DNA of 64,000 bases from Ectobius pallidus (taxonomy: Eukaryota > Arthropoda > Insecta > Blattodea > Ectobiidae): assembly GCA_964059195.1 (NCBI GenBank), contig CAXKWD010000001.1, positions 221,410,484 to 221,474,483 on the forward strand. The letters are read 5' to 3'. Shown here one piece after another: positions 22,603 through 34,521 of this stretch (its first letter is position 1; each line of letters begins with the position of its first letter). The position numbers and the translations under genes were made by a program. A model generated the notes under the pieces. It saw only the letters and a list, made by a program, of their open reading frames with translations. It was not told where the DNA came from and did not search any database.

Positions 22603-23071
22603 TAGGGAGACCAGATTTATGAACTTAAAAAACAGGACATTTGACAAAATTTGCCTTTAAAAAACAGGACACTTGGATAACAATGAGTGCAAGTGTTCCT
22701 TCTAAGTCTTGCAGTTACAATTTAATATTAGATAACTTATTGCTGTTAATGAGACTTCGTTGTCATTAAATATCGCCATTCTGAATTAAAAGCAGTCTTA
22801 TAAATTCAAGCTTTGTCAATCTTTTTTTTGACTGAAATTACATTTACAACTGCCAACAATTAAAATTGTTAAAAATAATAATCTGTCATATTATAGAAGT
22901 AGGATATTTGAAGAAATTAAATCGGGGACATTGAATAGGCATTTGTTGCAAGTTTGGGAAGAAGAAAAAAACAGGACATTTGGCATCCTGTTAGAAATTG
23001 GTCGGGACACTGGGACAGTTAATGAAAAAAAAAGGACAGTCCCGTTAAAACCGGGACGTCTGGTCACCCTA
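22603..23071. mobile_element. hAT MITE with CACTAGAA duplication
   Basis: TAGGGAGACCAGATTTATG faces a right end whose complement reads TAGGGTGACCAGACGTCC. CACTAGAA flanks both sides (22595-22602 and 23072-23079). AAAACAGGACATTTG-type motifs recur inside. Non-coding. Confidence 0.85.
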
Positions 23072-23150
23072 CACTAGAACAAATTTCATTACATTCCCTG
23101 CTATTCTGTGGCTCATATCGGCAACTTAGATATTTTAGTCAGTCAGCTTT

Positions 23151-23171
23151 CCCCCCCCCCCCCCCCCCCCC
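23151..23171. repeat. C21 homopolymer
   Basis: Twenty-one consecutive C residues; the exact length is likely unreliable in the assembly. Confidence 0.9.
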
Positions 23172-23717
23172 AACCTGTACACTTTGAAGTTAAGAAAATT
23201 AATGCCAGAGAATTGTTATATTGTGTATTTGTTAGGTTCCTAGTGAAGAAGATATAAAGTAATCAGAGTATTTGGATATGAATATTTATACAGAAGTATT
23301 ATGTTTAAACGTTTATGTTGTCATGTATTACTTGGTAAAAGATATGAGCAAGCGTGAATTTTAATACAAGAAGACATTCTGACAGCAAGAGATCTCATTA
23401 ATGAGAGAGAGCTCTTTGGTTCCTTGAAAAGGTCATAGTGAGCTCTTGAGTTTTGCTGCCAAACTGTATGGTTACCCATGCTCAACCCCGGGTGATGCCC
23501 TTTTCTTTGGCCTTTATGTAATTCCAACTGGAAAAGAGAGTGAAGAATAAACCATTCTAGTATCATATTTAATTGAATATAATCAGTATGCTATCCCAAA
23601 ATTTTTCCCTACCATACCTCAATTTGGAAAAAAAAAAAAAAAAAAAAAAAGCATACTCTGTCCCTTTCAACATAGTCTCGAGATTCGAACATCTTTTACT
23701 GTTGATTTACAGACCAA
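23172..23717. other. No gene recognised
   Basis: AT-rich spacer with an A run at about 23630-23650. Short minus-strand frames here have no recognisable domain. Confidence 0.5.
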
Positions 23718-24291
23718 CAGTCTTACTAATAATCCAGTTGTAACATTTATACCAGGAATATACACAGCTGAGGAGAAAAAGTGTACTAATAATCCTTGCA
23801 TAAGGCTGAATGTGTGCAACCTTTACACAGCCTGGCCCCCTTGTATAAACTTGACGTAAATAATCAAGATGGCCGATATCGGTAACAGCCAGTCATTTCG
23901 TAGATGTCTGAGATTGAATTTTGAGGCTACGCATATTCTGAGCTGCTTTTGCGGAATTATAAACATTGTTCCTTTTTTGCGGGACATATTTCCATACTTG
24001 TACCCATGATTACAGCTTTCTGAAAACAATATAATGAAATACTGAAACTAGAATTAGTCTGCTGATGATCCATTGTTGTTTGTCCGCTACACCGATAGAT
24101 GGCATTCAGCAGTCCCTTCATAGCCTGGGGCTAGTAACGTCACAACTAGAGTGACGTATTTGATGACGGACGTACAAACCCGGTGTAAACTCGGCAATTA
24201 CACTCCGATTATTGGTAATGCGGCTTATGCAGAACTTGCACGGTGAACAACCGTTCAACGTAGGTATGAGCAGCTTTTATTAGTAAGGCTG
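23718..24291 (-). mobile_element. MITE family M1, copy 2 (inverted)
   Basis: Inverse-oriented copy of 16902-17487 with matching ends CAGTCTTACTAATAA and CAGCCTTACTAATAA, flanked by CAA (23715-23717 and 24292-24294). Both copies carry a frame containing ESCNHGYKYGNMSRK, differing mainly by substitutions. The pair is separated by 6.2 kb. Confidence 0.75.
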
Positions 24292-24363
24292 CAAGTATTT
24301 AATACCGGTTTCCCATTTTTCCAATTTTTCTCGTTTTCTTACCACCACCTATATAATAATAAT

Positions 24364-24640
24364 TTATTGCCACTACCTTATGACCATTGGCCCTTATTTG
24401 GACCGTTTCTACTTCTCACCCTAACTCCTGTTCTCCCAGCACCCATCTGTTTCCTGATTGGTTGGTCTTCAACAAATCCTTTCTCCAATCCGGATGTCCC
24501 CATTCACAGCAGTCCTATAAATACACGCCATCTAATCCCGGCATTTCATTCTCCTTGACACTGAAGCCTCAGTTTGGCTTCGAAACGTCGGTATTAATCC
24601 AATTCACCACCTGGTTAGTAGCCCGGGAAAATATCATATA
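24364..24640 (+). repeat. Retroelement-like fragment ending in a GAAACGTC motif
   Basis: CACTGAAGCCTCAGTTTGG then CTTCGAAACGTCGGTATT at about 24558-24595 is a hairpin-plus-GAAAC motif, like the 3' regions of Penelope-like or related retroelements. No reverse transcriptase is present. Pyrimidine-rich upstream text gives open frames of no clear meaning. Confidence 0.35.
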
Positions 24641-24765
24641 CTTCAAAGTGTGTATACATTTTTTGAAGCACTGTATTTACATTTTAAAAACTATAAACTA
24701 TAAAGCTCCAGCTTTCCTTGCAACGGTTATGTGGGAACATCAATTTGTTTGGGGTTCTTGTGCTC

Positions 24766-25063
24766 CCCACATGGTATTGTGTTGGACTCAGCTGAACTCC
24801 TCTTGAATTTGGGGAAAGATAGAAGGGTTGGGTTTGTCTGAAGAGTGACTAACAGATGGAGAACAGTTAAGTCAACGACCTAACATGCATTATAGTGGTG
24901 TAGCTAATTTGCTCGAAATGAGATAAATGGGATTGGAGCGAAGATAGCGAAGAGTCCATCAACCCCAGGAGTACCGCTAGCCATCCCCATCCACCAACAC
25001 ACCCCTATATCTTTCCCCACATTCCAGAGGAGCTCAGCTGAGTCCAGCACAATGTGAGGAAGG
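24766..25063. repeat. Foldback repeat with about 55-bp arms
   Basis: The left arm CACATGGTATTGTGTTGGAC continues through CTCAGCTGAACTCCTCT to GGGGAAAGATAG. The right arm at 25006-25063 is its inverted, slightly diverged copy. The 170-bp loop is unassigned. Confidence 0.6.
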
Positions 25064-25069
25064 TTAAAA

Positions 25070-26040
25070 GAAAAACAAGAAAATCTTAATTCCTATATAA
25101 CTAGAAGGATATCTACAGCAACAGCAAAACAAATCAAGAATCACATCAGAATATTGATTGAAGTGTGTCTGTTTATAAATTAAATCGACAAAGGGGCAAG
25201 CATAAATACGATTCTCTCGAGGATATGTGACTCTGTCAGCCAATGAGTGGCAGGTAATATTTAGGTGATTGTTTATACTCATTTTAAATTTTAACCGTGA
25301 AATTCGACTCATGCTCTAGTTATTTACATGAGTCCCAGAAAAAGCATTAAAGCTATAGCTCTTCATTGTAAAACTTGAAAGTTCCTCTCGATGAAAGACT
25401 CCTGGCACATGCTGTGTTTTAGAAAGCACCAGGCGATGCTAAAGCCCTCTTTCTAAACCATGAGGTACTGAAATTTTTTGCGTTTTGTAACTGAGTTTGT
25501 GCTAATTCGAGTCTACTCACTCCTTTTAAATAAATACACTATGTCACTTAAGATATTTAATTTTAATAATTCTGTAAACACTTAAAAAAATCTTATTCTC
25601 ACAGCCTCAAGTTTTTTTCCCCCCAGTCATTAACACCACACATTTCTGTTTGCTCGACATTGTAACCAAAGCAACAATATATTCAATGCAGGAAAGAATT
25701 ATTAGCACATTTTTATTAGTTCTATTGAGGCCTAGTGTGTGAATTGCTTGAAGTCTGAATAATTGCTCTCTATTTTATGGACCTTATCGTTCACCAAAAG
25801 ATCCCTTGTAAAAGATTATAGACTCATTTATGTCCTGTTCTGGGGGGCAGTGGGGGAAGTGAATTAGAAATAGAAATAATTGGAAGAAATTAAAATGAAT
25901 TCGAGATAAGCTATTTAAAATAATATAACAATAAAAATTGTAAATGCTCAAATAAAAAACATTTCATGTTCTGCCATCTATTAGCATTGTGGAGAACGCT
26001 GTGCTGGTAGTTTTAATCTTTCCCACTAGGTGAATTGTTG
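25070..26040. other. Repeat-poor spacer upstream of fz
   Basis: No terminal repeats, SINEs or frames of note. It contains an N-poor, AT-rich stretch and no recognisable core promoter motif that I would defend. It may include the fz promoter. Confidence 0.45.
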
Positions 26041-26563
26041 ACCGTGTAACTAGTGCCATCTGGAGTAGTTTCGTTTCAGTATTGGTAACCCAACGAAGAT
26101 CGGAGTGTTGTTATAAGCAGAAAAATTAATTTCGAAGTAAATTCGTAAGATTTTAAGCGCTATAGAAAACAGGAGAGTTACGGGCATGTGAATATAATTT
26201 CTTCCCAATTTACCGCAAGATGTTCAAACTGGTCTTGTTAGCTGTTTTAGCGAAGTTTTCGTTGTTATGTTGTCGTTTCTGTTCGCGAGGGAAGACCATC
26301 GGCCATGTTCTTGTCGGCCATCAGTTTTGTTTTGGTCGCAGAGCGGGTAGGGTTTGGTGTTAGTTTGAGGTCGTGCCGATCACATTTTTAAGGGTCTTTG
26401 ACTGACCTTATGTGTTTAGTGGAGGTGTTATGAATGGTAATCGTGATGTAAAATAAAATGGAAGTGATAAAATTCGTTTGGTGATGAATTAAGTGCCGTG
26501 TGTACGAAAATAGCGTGTGTTTATGGCGGTGCTTTTGGATGGATGCCTGTGTTGAAGTTGACC
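26041..26563 (+). promoter_or_regulatory. Probable fz 5' leader with short upstream ORFs
   Basis: This stretch becomes GC-richer and repeat-free toward the coding start. If transcribed, it holds short ATG-initiated frames at 26410-26433, 26430-26456, 26458-26484, 26484-26492 and 26523-26555. The last overlaps the weak first in-frame ATG of fz (26543) and stops just before the better-placed ATG at 26564, which favours starting at 26564 or 26570. The transcription start is unknown. Confidence 0.5.
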
Positions 26564-27794
26564 ATGACCATGAGTGCTAGAGGTAGTTCGGGTTGTTGGT
26601 GGTTGTTTTGGTGGAGTTGGACATTTGCCGTGGTTTCGGCTTCTCAAAGAAGCAGCGGGATCACATCCCGAGTCTCCGAAAGAGACAGCCTCCCACATCA
26701 TAACCGATGCGAGCCAATAACCATCCCCTTCTGCATGGACATTCAATACAATGAAACCATCATGCCAAACATATTAAACCATCCGAAACAAGAAGATGCT
26801 GGGTTAGAAGTACACCAATATTTCCCGTTAGTCAAAGTTAAATGTAGTCCAGACCTTCAGTTCTTTCTGTGTTCAATATACGCACCTGTTTGTACTATTT
26901 TAGAAAAGGCAATACCCCCTTGCAGGTCTCTGTGTTTATCGGCTAGGCATGGGTGTGAAGGTCTTATGAATAAATTTGGATTCCCTTGGCCTGATGAGTT
27001 GAACTGTGAAAAGTTCCCAGAAAGTGGTACGGATGAAATTTGTGTGGGGGAAAATAACACTGCCAGCACAAATTCCCCCCAAGGTCACCCTACAGGGCAG
27101 CTAGGGCATGATTCCAGTTACATTCCACCTGGTGGTGGCTATCTCGATAAAAAGTTTCCAAAAATCCCAGAAGGAGCTCGAGACTACGGTTTTGTATGTC
27201 CCATACACTTCAAAGTCCCGAAAGAAATGGATTATTCATTAAGAGTAGGAGACAAAATTGAGAAAAACTGTGGTGCGCCTTGCCATGGAATGTTTTTCAC
27301 AGATGACGAGAGACATTTTGCTCGTGTATGGGTGGGAGTGTGGTCCGTATTGTGCGCAGCATCTTGCCTCTTCACAGTTCTAACATTCCTGATAGACACA
27401 GACCGCTTCCGTTACCCAGAACGACCAATCATATTCCTGTCTGTGTGCTACCTCATGGTAGCCTTGGCTTACGTTGTTGGTTTCGGAGCCGGAGACTCGA
27501 TTTCTTGCCGGGAACCATTCCCTGCGCCGTTGGAATTGCCACATTTGCAGATGGTGTCCACAATCACTCAAGGCACAAAGCACCAGTGGTGCACGATTCT
27601 GTTCATGGTTCTGTACTTCTTCAGCATGGCATCATCCATCTGGTGGGTGATTCTCACACTCACGTGGTTCCTCGCTGCAGGTTTGAAGTGGGGACATGAA
27701 GCCATCGAAGCCAACTCGCAGTATTTTCATCTTGCTGCGTGGGCCGTGCCTGCTATCAAGACCATCACCATTCTTGCCATGGGAAAAGTTGAAG
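26564..27794 (+). CDS. fz: Frizzled Wnt receptor (Fz1/2/7 class), first coding exon
   Basis: Frizzled is a seven-helix plasma-membrane receptor that binds Wnt through its extracellular cysteine-rich domain and signals through Dishevelled (canonical and planar-polarity pathways). The 410 codons here show a signal peptide (residues about 1-26, core [16 protein letters not shown]), a full Frizzled domain from C49 to C160 with all ten cysteines ([46 protein letters not shown]), a sequon at N63 (NET), a linker, then helices 1-4 at about 255-277, 287-307, 343-371 and 388-406. PPCRSLC and [16 protein letters not shown] match fz rather than fz2. The frame is open upstream from 26471, but 26543 has a poor context, so 26564 (ACCATGA) is preferred; 26570 is equally possible. 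The exon ends in phase 1 within a glycine codon. Helices 5-7 and the KTxxxW motif must lie in later exons outside the window. Confidence 0.95.
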
Positions 27795-27800
27795 GTAAGT
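27795..27800 (+). promoter_or_regulatory. Splice donor of fz exon
   Basis: GTAAGT follows GTTGAAG. Read-through gives GKSVQHAYN, which is not Frizzled-like, and then a stop at 27841, while Frizzled proteins continue as (V/E)GD at this point. The donor therefore ends the exon. Confidence 0.9.
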
Positions 27801-28315
27801 CTGTCCAGCATGCTTACAATTATTGGGTGGGAAATTCGTAAAATTGCAATATAAGGGGAACCGTTTTTAAAACCAAGTTTGTTTTCTTAAAACACCTAAA
27901 ATTACATGTAAGTTATTTTCTGATAGATAGTTCTCTGGAGAGATGTTGTCTTGATGAATGATTTGGTCCAACCCACTTTCTTTTATAAAAGTCTAGTTAA
28001 AAGTAGGGAAAAATATAGATTTATGCCGCACACTAGTCAAGATCCGCCCGCTGGATGCTTCCCCATGCTTCTGAACCTGCATGTGCACGTGCACGTGGCT
28101 TTCTTGACGGTCTTAATGATGTTTTATGAAAGGTGTGGAAGGGTAAAAAGCTTCTGCATTTAGTTAAATAATGATAAGGAAATTCTAGATTAGTGACAGG
28201 TTTTGTTGGGTTGCTACTTTGTATTTGTATTTTAATCCCACTGGAATCACACAAAGTGACGTGGTTGTCAGCATACATTAATCAATAACATTTGCAGTTT
28301 TGCAAAATTTCTAGT
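27801..28315 (+). other. Start of fz intron, no feature recognised
   Basis: Unique-looking sequence with a GTGCACGTGCACGTG palindromic stretch near 28083-28097. No exon for the missing Frizzled helices. Confidence 0.5.
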
Positions 28316-28323
28316 GTTATAAC

Positions 28324-29025
28324 TAGGGCTCAGACTTTTAGGTAAATACATATTTTTTTTGCTATTACTTATGATTTCAGGACTTTGTCAAATTTCCAGT
28401 TGGGGCCTTTGGATTCAAAATACTGAGTTGCATATCACATAAAAAAATTTTTTTCGATATTTCTTATTTGAATAAATATTTTTGGTAACTTAATTTTTTT
28501 TACATATTTTACCACATATCATGTTCAGAAATGAATATTTTGACTGTTTTTGTAAAATTGCGCCATATTTTCAATGTGTTGCGTTGTTATGTTGAGTCAG
28601 AAAATAAATCAGGGCTGAATTGGCCTTTATTAGTGCAAATTTCTGTTTCCTCTCACACTGGTTAGTAAGTTGGAAACAACAAAACAATTGTTGATAGAAT
28701 CAATAAAAGAAATCAAACATATTGAAAACAAACTTAACAAATTCAGTGGTTCAAAAGCAAACAAAATTAAAGAAAAATTCCTGTTATGCCTAAATAAGAA
28801 TGAAGGGTTACAGCTTTAAGATGCACAACTTTAAGATCTACTTTTGTCGTTCACTGCAACAGTTCTACACTTGCGGACTAGAATGACTAGATGAGTACTT
28901 CTGTAAATATTGGTTAAATAAGTTAATAAAAATATTTTCATATTTTTTAAACATATTTTCGACTTTTTAACCACATAAAAAATAAATATTTTCGTTTTTA
29001 TAAGCACCTAAAAGTCCGAGCCCTA
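28324..29025. mobile_element. hAT MITE with GTTATAAC duplication
   Basis: TAGGGCTCAGACTTTTAGGT faces a right end whose complement reads TAGGGCTCGGACTTTTAGGT. The exact 8-bp palindrome GTTATAAC flanks both ends (28316-28323 and 29026-29033). The interior is A/T-rich with AATATTT motifs and no transposase. Confidence 0.9.
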
Positions 29026-29033
29026 GTTATAAC

Positions 29034-31089
29034 AATATATTGTTACGTTTGAAGACTTCAGGATTGTGCCTTCAGCGAAGCAGGTTGACTAACATGTGGA
29101 TGTTCTGTTAGGAACAGTGATATTAGTGTTAATGACAGGTTCTGTTAGATTAGTACTAGTGTACACAGATAGCATGTGATCCGTTTGGATATACATAGCA
29201 GTAGGTTGTCAGCATACATAAATCGAGCGAGTGTTACAGGAGCTAGAATCAGGAAGCACAAAAATAGCAAAATATTTCTTAGGTTAGAGGAAGTCGTTTG
29301 ATTGTTCCAAGAGCTGGGTCAGAGTCAAGAAAATAGTAACTTAACAGGATATTTTAATGTAATTCTAATTCTTTGATACAAAAGAGAAATAGGCCTAAAA
29401 TTTTACTTCGACAATTTTAATCTGGGTATTAATGTATTATTTTATGTTAAAGAATAAATACTTGAGGAATTTAGGGCAAACCATCCAAGCATTGTTATTT
29501 AAATGAGGGTATAAGGTGGGAAAAATTATACTTTAATAGCCTATGTATTAATATTTACTATCAGTTTACTGAATTATGGCCCAGATGGGTCTTCTTTGAC
29601 ACCCTAATAAATATTGATCGATGGTGCAGCACGGGTGTAAATTGTCTTCATCTAGCTGTGATCATTGAACTTATTTTGATTGTGCCGTACCGTACATTTC
29701 TACCAATAGCCATATATGTATGATGAACAAGTGTGTGACAGGTTGCACAACCATCGTCAACATTGACAGATTGTTTCTCCGCACCGTTCCCCATGTCATG
29801 ACCACCTCCCATAACCAGTACAAATGAATGTCATTTTAGGTTATCAGCCATTTGATAATTTCGGGTGGGACATTCTAACAAATTATACCAACTATTTTTG
29901 TTTATTACATATCATGAATATTAAAGTAGAATTGGTTCTTCACATTCCATAAAATATACAATGCCTTCTCCTCCACACTACATGCAAAGCATTATTTAAA
30001 ATTTATTTTAAATATTTTAGTTTTGTTTTTCAAAATATATTATGGGTGGGACATAATTTGGACACTGCTATTACTGTTAGGGTCTTAATGTTGTTATTAA
30101 TGAAGGTACGAGGGATTAAATACAAATTATAAACAGTTTCCAGATTGTCAGAACATTTATTTAACTCATTAATAATAATTTAATAAAACTATCAACATTA
30201 CGGGTGGGACAAAAGTCACTGTGTGTTATTTTACATAGCAATTAACCACACATTATTTTTTAAGTTAATCTTATACCAAATTATACCTTAAGATGTATAT
30301 TTTCTCAAATCAAAATGACATAGCTGATTACTCTTGACTAGAGCGTTAAAATCATGCTAAAAATGGCAAAAAAAGTAACTAGGTGCTATAAATAGCTAAG
30401 TAAATCGACAGATTTTACACATGAAACCACTTCAGATACACCCAAGTCCTTAATATTCAGAGAATTTGAGGTTTTAAACTTATTTTTGACAACCCAATTA
30501 CAATAATTTTATAACTTCTCTCTTTGAGGGAAAAATTCCCATATTTTATGAAATTGCTGTTATGTAAGTGCTCACTTTTTCATGATTTTTCTATCACTGG
30601 GTTTATATTATATGAATTCTATAGGTTCTGAAGAACATTCGAACCTGAAATCTGGCCAGTTGTCATGTTCCTATAGCATACAGGGTGTCAAAGAATTCTC
30701 TCCTTTTCATTCTTGAATTATGGCAATTAATTATACTAGAACACACAATCTGCCCTTAACATGTTCTTACATTTCAAAATCGCAGACTGACCATGGAATC
30801 CCTAGTAGCTCAATGCTAGAAATACAGAAGGCTACCGGTATACTCCGATTATTCACATTTGGTGGCACGGATAAGCGAATTCCGTTGATAATTCCGTTGA
30901 TAATCCACAAAATAGAAAAGAAAAGGCTAAAGTCAGCAAGAAGATGGTTTTGAATAATTTTTATTTATAGGCCTATAACTTAGTTATTACGACATAATAA
31001 ATACAATTTTTCTATACATAGGCCTAAAAGTTTGTAGTTTAATTTTTCACAAAATATTGCGTCAGCTTGTTTTTTGTGTACATGTCAAA
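29034..31089. other. fz intron, mostly unassigned
   Basis: GGGTGGGACA occurs three times (29863, 30044, 30202), hinting at a decayed repeat. TAGGCCTA occurs at 29390, 30968 and 31019. A 77-residue + frame at 30720-30953 contains a motif like transposase HTH text (MLEIQKATGILRL), but it is too short to call. Confidence 0.4.
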
Positions 31090-31350
31090 ACACATCGTGT
31101 CCGCCGCCGTGGCACCGTTGGCAGCAACGCATGCCTTCTACCCGGGTTTGATTCTCGGTAGGGGCAGATCTTTTAATGAGACTCCGAGGGCTGGATTTAG
31201 GAGAGGTGGTGGTGTGCACCAGATATACCCGTGTTCAATCCCCGACCTTTCCGTAGTTAGTATGACGTGGAGGCATTTGTTGAAAAAAGAAAGTCTCGAT
31301 AAACTGCAGTCTCAGAAAGGGATTAGGCATTATGTGTTTTATATTTGATA
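31090..31350 (+). mobile_element. tRNA-derived SINE, family C, divergent copy
   Basis: It begins TGTCCGCCGCCGTGGCACCG, has a tRNA-like A-box region and the B box GGTTTGATTCTC, and ends near GAAAGGGATTAGGC. The head matches the SINE at 1957-2187, but the tails differ, so it may be a chimera. Confidence 0.6.
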
Positions 31351-31374
31351 CTTTAGGTTCGTAAAGCTTTAAAA

Positions 31375-31700
31375 AAAATTAATTCAGCGGTTTTATACTT
31401 CTTTTAGCTGCGAGGCCATATCAGGACTTCGGGATCTGTGTCTATACAGTAGGGTAGGCCATGGAACTATCGATTGTCAATTGTGTCTATTATTGATGTA
31501 TTTTATGGAGTAAATTTCAACTGACATTAATTTAAATGGATATGATACAAGATGAAATGGCGAGGATGATTCATGGTATGTGAATGTACAATTCGGCATT
31601 TGCCTTTACGACTGGGGAAACCAATGAGAAAACCCATGTCAAATTGACCGGCCACGGGATTTGAACCTGAGACCTTCCGACATAATGCTTGATGTAATAC
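31375..31700 (-). mobile_element. tRNA-derived SINE, family D, copy 1
   Basis: The complement matches 52450-52790 over most of its length, including GGTTTCCCCAGTCGTAAAG, GGCCTAC(T/C)CTACTGT and the 3' part CTCGCAGCTAAAAG. The B box reads GGTTCAAATCC. Terminal duplications were not resolved. Confidence 0.75.
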
Positions 31701-32472
31701 GTAATAATGCAAATATGTGTCCTTCTGAAACAAAAACAAATGAATAAATTGCGTTAAACTTAATAAGATATTATCTTATTGATAGCTTAATATTTTCTAT
31801 TCAGCAAATGTTATCTGAATATTATAATGGGGAAACTTTTAAGCGTTTTATGGCATGCAATGATATTTACTTTCCGAAAAGCGCAGATATAATAGCTGAA
31901 TACAATTTGGCACTAGCCCAACATTCCTGCGTTTATTTCCTCTGTGAAAGAAGCTATTCTGCCAAGTTATTTCTGCTTCACTACGAACGTTGAGCTGGAA
32001 TATTGCAAACATCCTCATTTGAGCGATGTCCAATGAATGTTTATATTGTTGCGTTTTTCCTCGGCCCACTATAATTTATGTCTCAATCTGCATTTATCGT
32101 ACAGCGATTCCAGTCTGTTATTTTTAGTAACCATGGCGCCGTGCTTGGAAGTTGGCATTTCATTTTATTTTTCTCCTTTTTTTCCTGGATATAGAGGGAT
32201 GAAATAACGAGTGGTTTTTCAGAGGGGAAAAGTTTCGTCATCTGATATTGTAGGGATGGGGGATGACATTTATGGTTACTGCTATCGAGCTGCTGGGACC
32301 ATAGTTTGTAATAGCCTGGTGAATAGGGATGGATTCCCATTATAAACAAACCCTTTCAGGTAATTAGTGTAACTTACTGGCACTGCATTCATTTACATAT
32401 GCATGCTGGTAGAGATTTAATGTGACCATTATGTTAACGACTTGGTGGCCGCAACAGTGCTTACTTTCTGTG
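31701..32472. other. fz intron, no feature recognised
   Basis: Intronic sequence without repeats I can name. Small frames on both strands show no domain. Confidence 0.45.
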
Positions 32473-32480
32473 CCTGTAGG

Positions 32481-33180
32481 CATGGGCGTACGGTAAGGGG
32501 GGGTTCAGGGGGTTGAAACCCCTCCCGAAATATCTGCAATATTTTGAAGATTATAAATCATGGAACAGAATAAAAAAAAAAAATAATAATAATAAAACTG
32601 ATTCAGTTGTTACATATTTTACAATTTCGTACATATCAAAGCATTATTTAAGGTTTATCATAATTTATTTAAGAATCAAATTTCAAAACCTCGTGGTGTT
32701 GAAAGTTTTTCAGCTTAATAACAGTGATGAATTACTAGTAAACAAAAATCCCTTTGGAATCTGTCAAACGACAACTCGAATACTCCCGCCGAAATCCATC
32801 AACCTGTTTGTAAAGCCAACAGTACTTACGAGCTCATCACAAAATTATCATTAAGTAATTGACATTAATCGGGCTTTTCCACCGGTAGATTTACAAATGA
32901 CTTAAAAACATGCCCTGTAGGCCTACACCATATAGTATTATAATTTTTAAAAAGAAAGTTTTTATTTATAGACTCTAGCTTAAACAAGAAATGGATAGAA
33001 ATATCAAGAAAAACACTTTCAAAGACTGAGCTGCATATTAATTTATGACAGTGTATTAATTATTATCACAATACAACTGATTAGTAATTTTAAAAAAAGT
33101 ATTAATTCACAATGTGCGCATGGAACTGAGACGACTTTACATTGAACCCCTCCCGAACAAAATTTCACCGTACGCCCCTG
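32481..33180. mobile_element. hAT-like element with CCTGTAGG duplication
   Basis: CATGGGCGTACGGTAAGG faces a right end whose complement reads CAGGGGCGTACGGTGAAA. CCTGTAGG flanks both sides exactly (32473-32480 and 33181-33188). A 113-residue + frame at 32513-32854 is AT-rich and not transposase-like. Confidence 0.85.
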
Positions 33181-33188
33181 CCTGTAGG

Positions 33189-33591
33189 CCTACCATTGCC
33201 TGAGCTTGAGGACGGTGCTATTAACTTCAAGAATTAGTATTTGATTGTGGCTGTTAAATTGTATTTTTTAGTACACGCTCTCTAAAACAGCTGCTTGTCG
33301 GAGTGGTAACAAGCCGAAAAATTTTATTTTAGCGATCATCGTATCATGTCCTCAGAGGATATCTAAAATTTTGTTTTCACACGACTTTCAAACACACAGA
33401 CGCATACAGAAGTGTCTTTGAAAATGGTATGTTTGGTTGCATGGAACCTCAGAATGTGTAGGCCTATTATGTTGAAAGTATTGAAACATCGAATTCGAGA
33501 ATTCAATAGCCTACTCCCCTTTGGTACAAAAAAGTAAAAGCAAAAGAAAGTAAAAATATATTGAGATTTGTAAAGATTAGTTCAGTTGTTC
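33189..33591. other. fz intron, no feature recognised
   Basis: Two TAGGCCTA octamers (33185 overlapping the target duplication, and 33459). Otherwise nothing assignable. Confidence 0.45.
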
Positions 33592-33765
33592 CCTCGGGAG
33601 AGGGATTATATTTGGATCACATACATACTTTTTTGACCAGACAAGGACATGGAGGGCCTCCCCGGATGAGTGATCAGCCCAACGCGGGGCCACCTCCGAG
33701 ACAACACGAACACATCGGACGATACACACCATTCACACACTCACTCACTCACTCATGTTGCACAT
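33592..33765 (-). mobile_element. SINE family E, 5'-truncated copy
   Basis: GGAGAGGGATTATATTTGG and the following text match the 3' half of the complete copy at 62124-62440 at high identity, then run into (CACT)n. The tRNA-like head is missing. Confidence 0.7.
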
Positions 33766-34519
33766 AAATCGAAATAGATCCAAGTGTGTCAGTTTCATTA
33801 TGTTCTGAAAAACCATGATTTTTACTGCCAGTTTTTAGAGTATTTTAGCAAGAACTTAGCATTTGATAGAACTTATTTTTTAAGTGCGGTAAGGTTCTGT
33901 AATTAGAGGAAATTGGAGCAAATGCAGGCGTGTTCTTCCATGCGTACTAATAGACAGGCAGATGGACGGCACCTTAATTTGCTGAGCGGGAAATAACGGC
34001 ACAAAACATACGTTGGCCTCGGCATTAGCAATGTCTCGGGTTTGATGCCACCCGCCTTTCTGATTGGGGGTTATGTCTTCTTTCCTCTATCCGAAATAAT
34101 TAATTGCCGATCTCTAGTTGGTTCTATTTCCAAAAGGCTACCGACAGCTACCTCTCAGCAGTCTTGCACTGCGCAAAACACTGTAGTGGACATGTTGAAT
34201 GTTTAATGCTATAACGTAAAAAAATTAGTCTAAATAGTCTAAATACAGAGTATCCATTTGGGTATGGATAAAATAAAAACACTGTAAAACTTGAACTAAC
34301 TTGAAACCTTGAGAGTAGCAAGTCAAACTGCGTAATAAACAACCTACATTTAAAATAAAATCAATTTTAATATGATACCAAAATGAATTCATATAATGTT
34401 GTAAAAATCTGTTCTTTTCAAGATAATGGTCAAGAAACTTCTACTTGACAGGACGCCGTCAGCTGCCATCTGTTGCAGAAGGCAAGAATTACGAGAACAG
34501 CTGATTGCCGAGGTCGTTT
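33766..34519. other. fz intron, no feature recognised
   Basis: A weak tRNA-like B box (GGGTTTGATGCC) near 34039 may mark a SINE relic. No gene seen. Confidence 0.4.
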
Positions 34520-34521
34520 TA

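Noticed and set aside
14375..26497. A further host gene between the BTB-family gene and fz
   Set aside because: All longer frames here fall in MITEs or inverted repeats; no domain or splice-bounded exon was seen.
27328..27699. A 123-codon frame inside the fz exon
   Set aside because: Out-of-frame shadow of the Frizzled coding sequence.
32513..32854. A 113-codon frame as a transposase
   Set aside because: It lies within a hAT-type element but shows no hAT dimerisation or DDE motifs.
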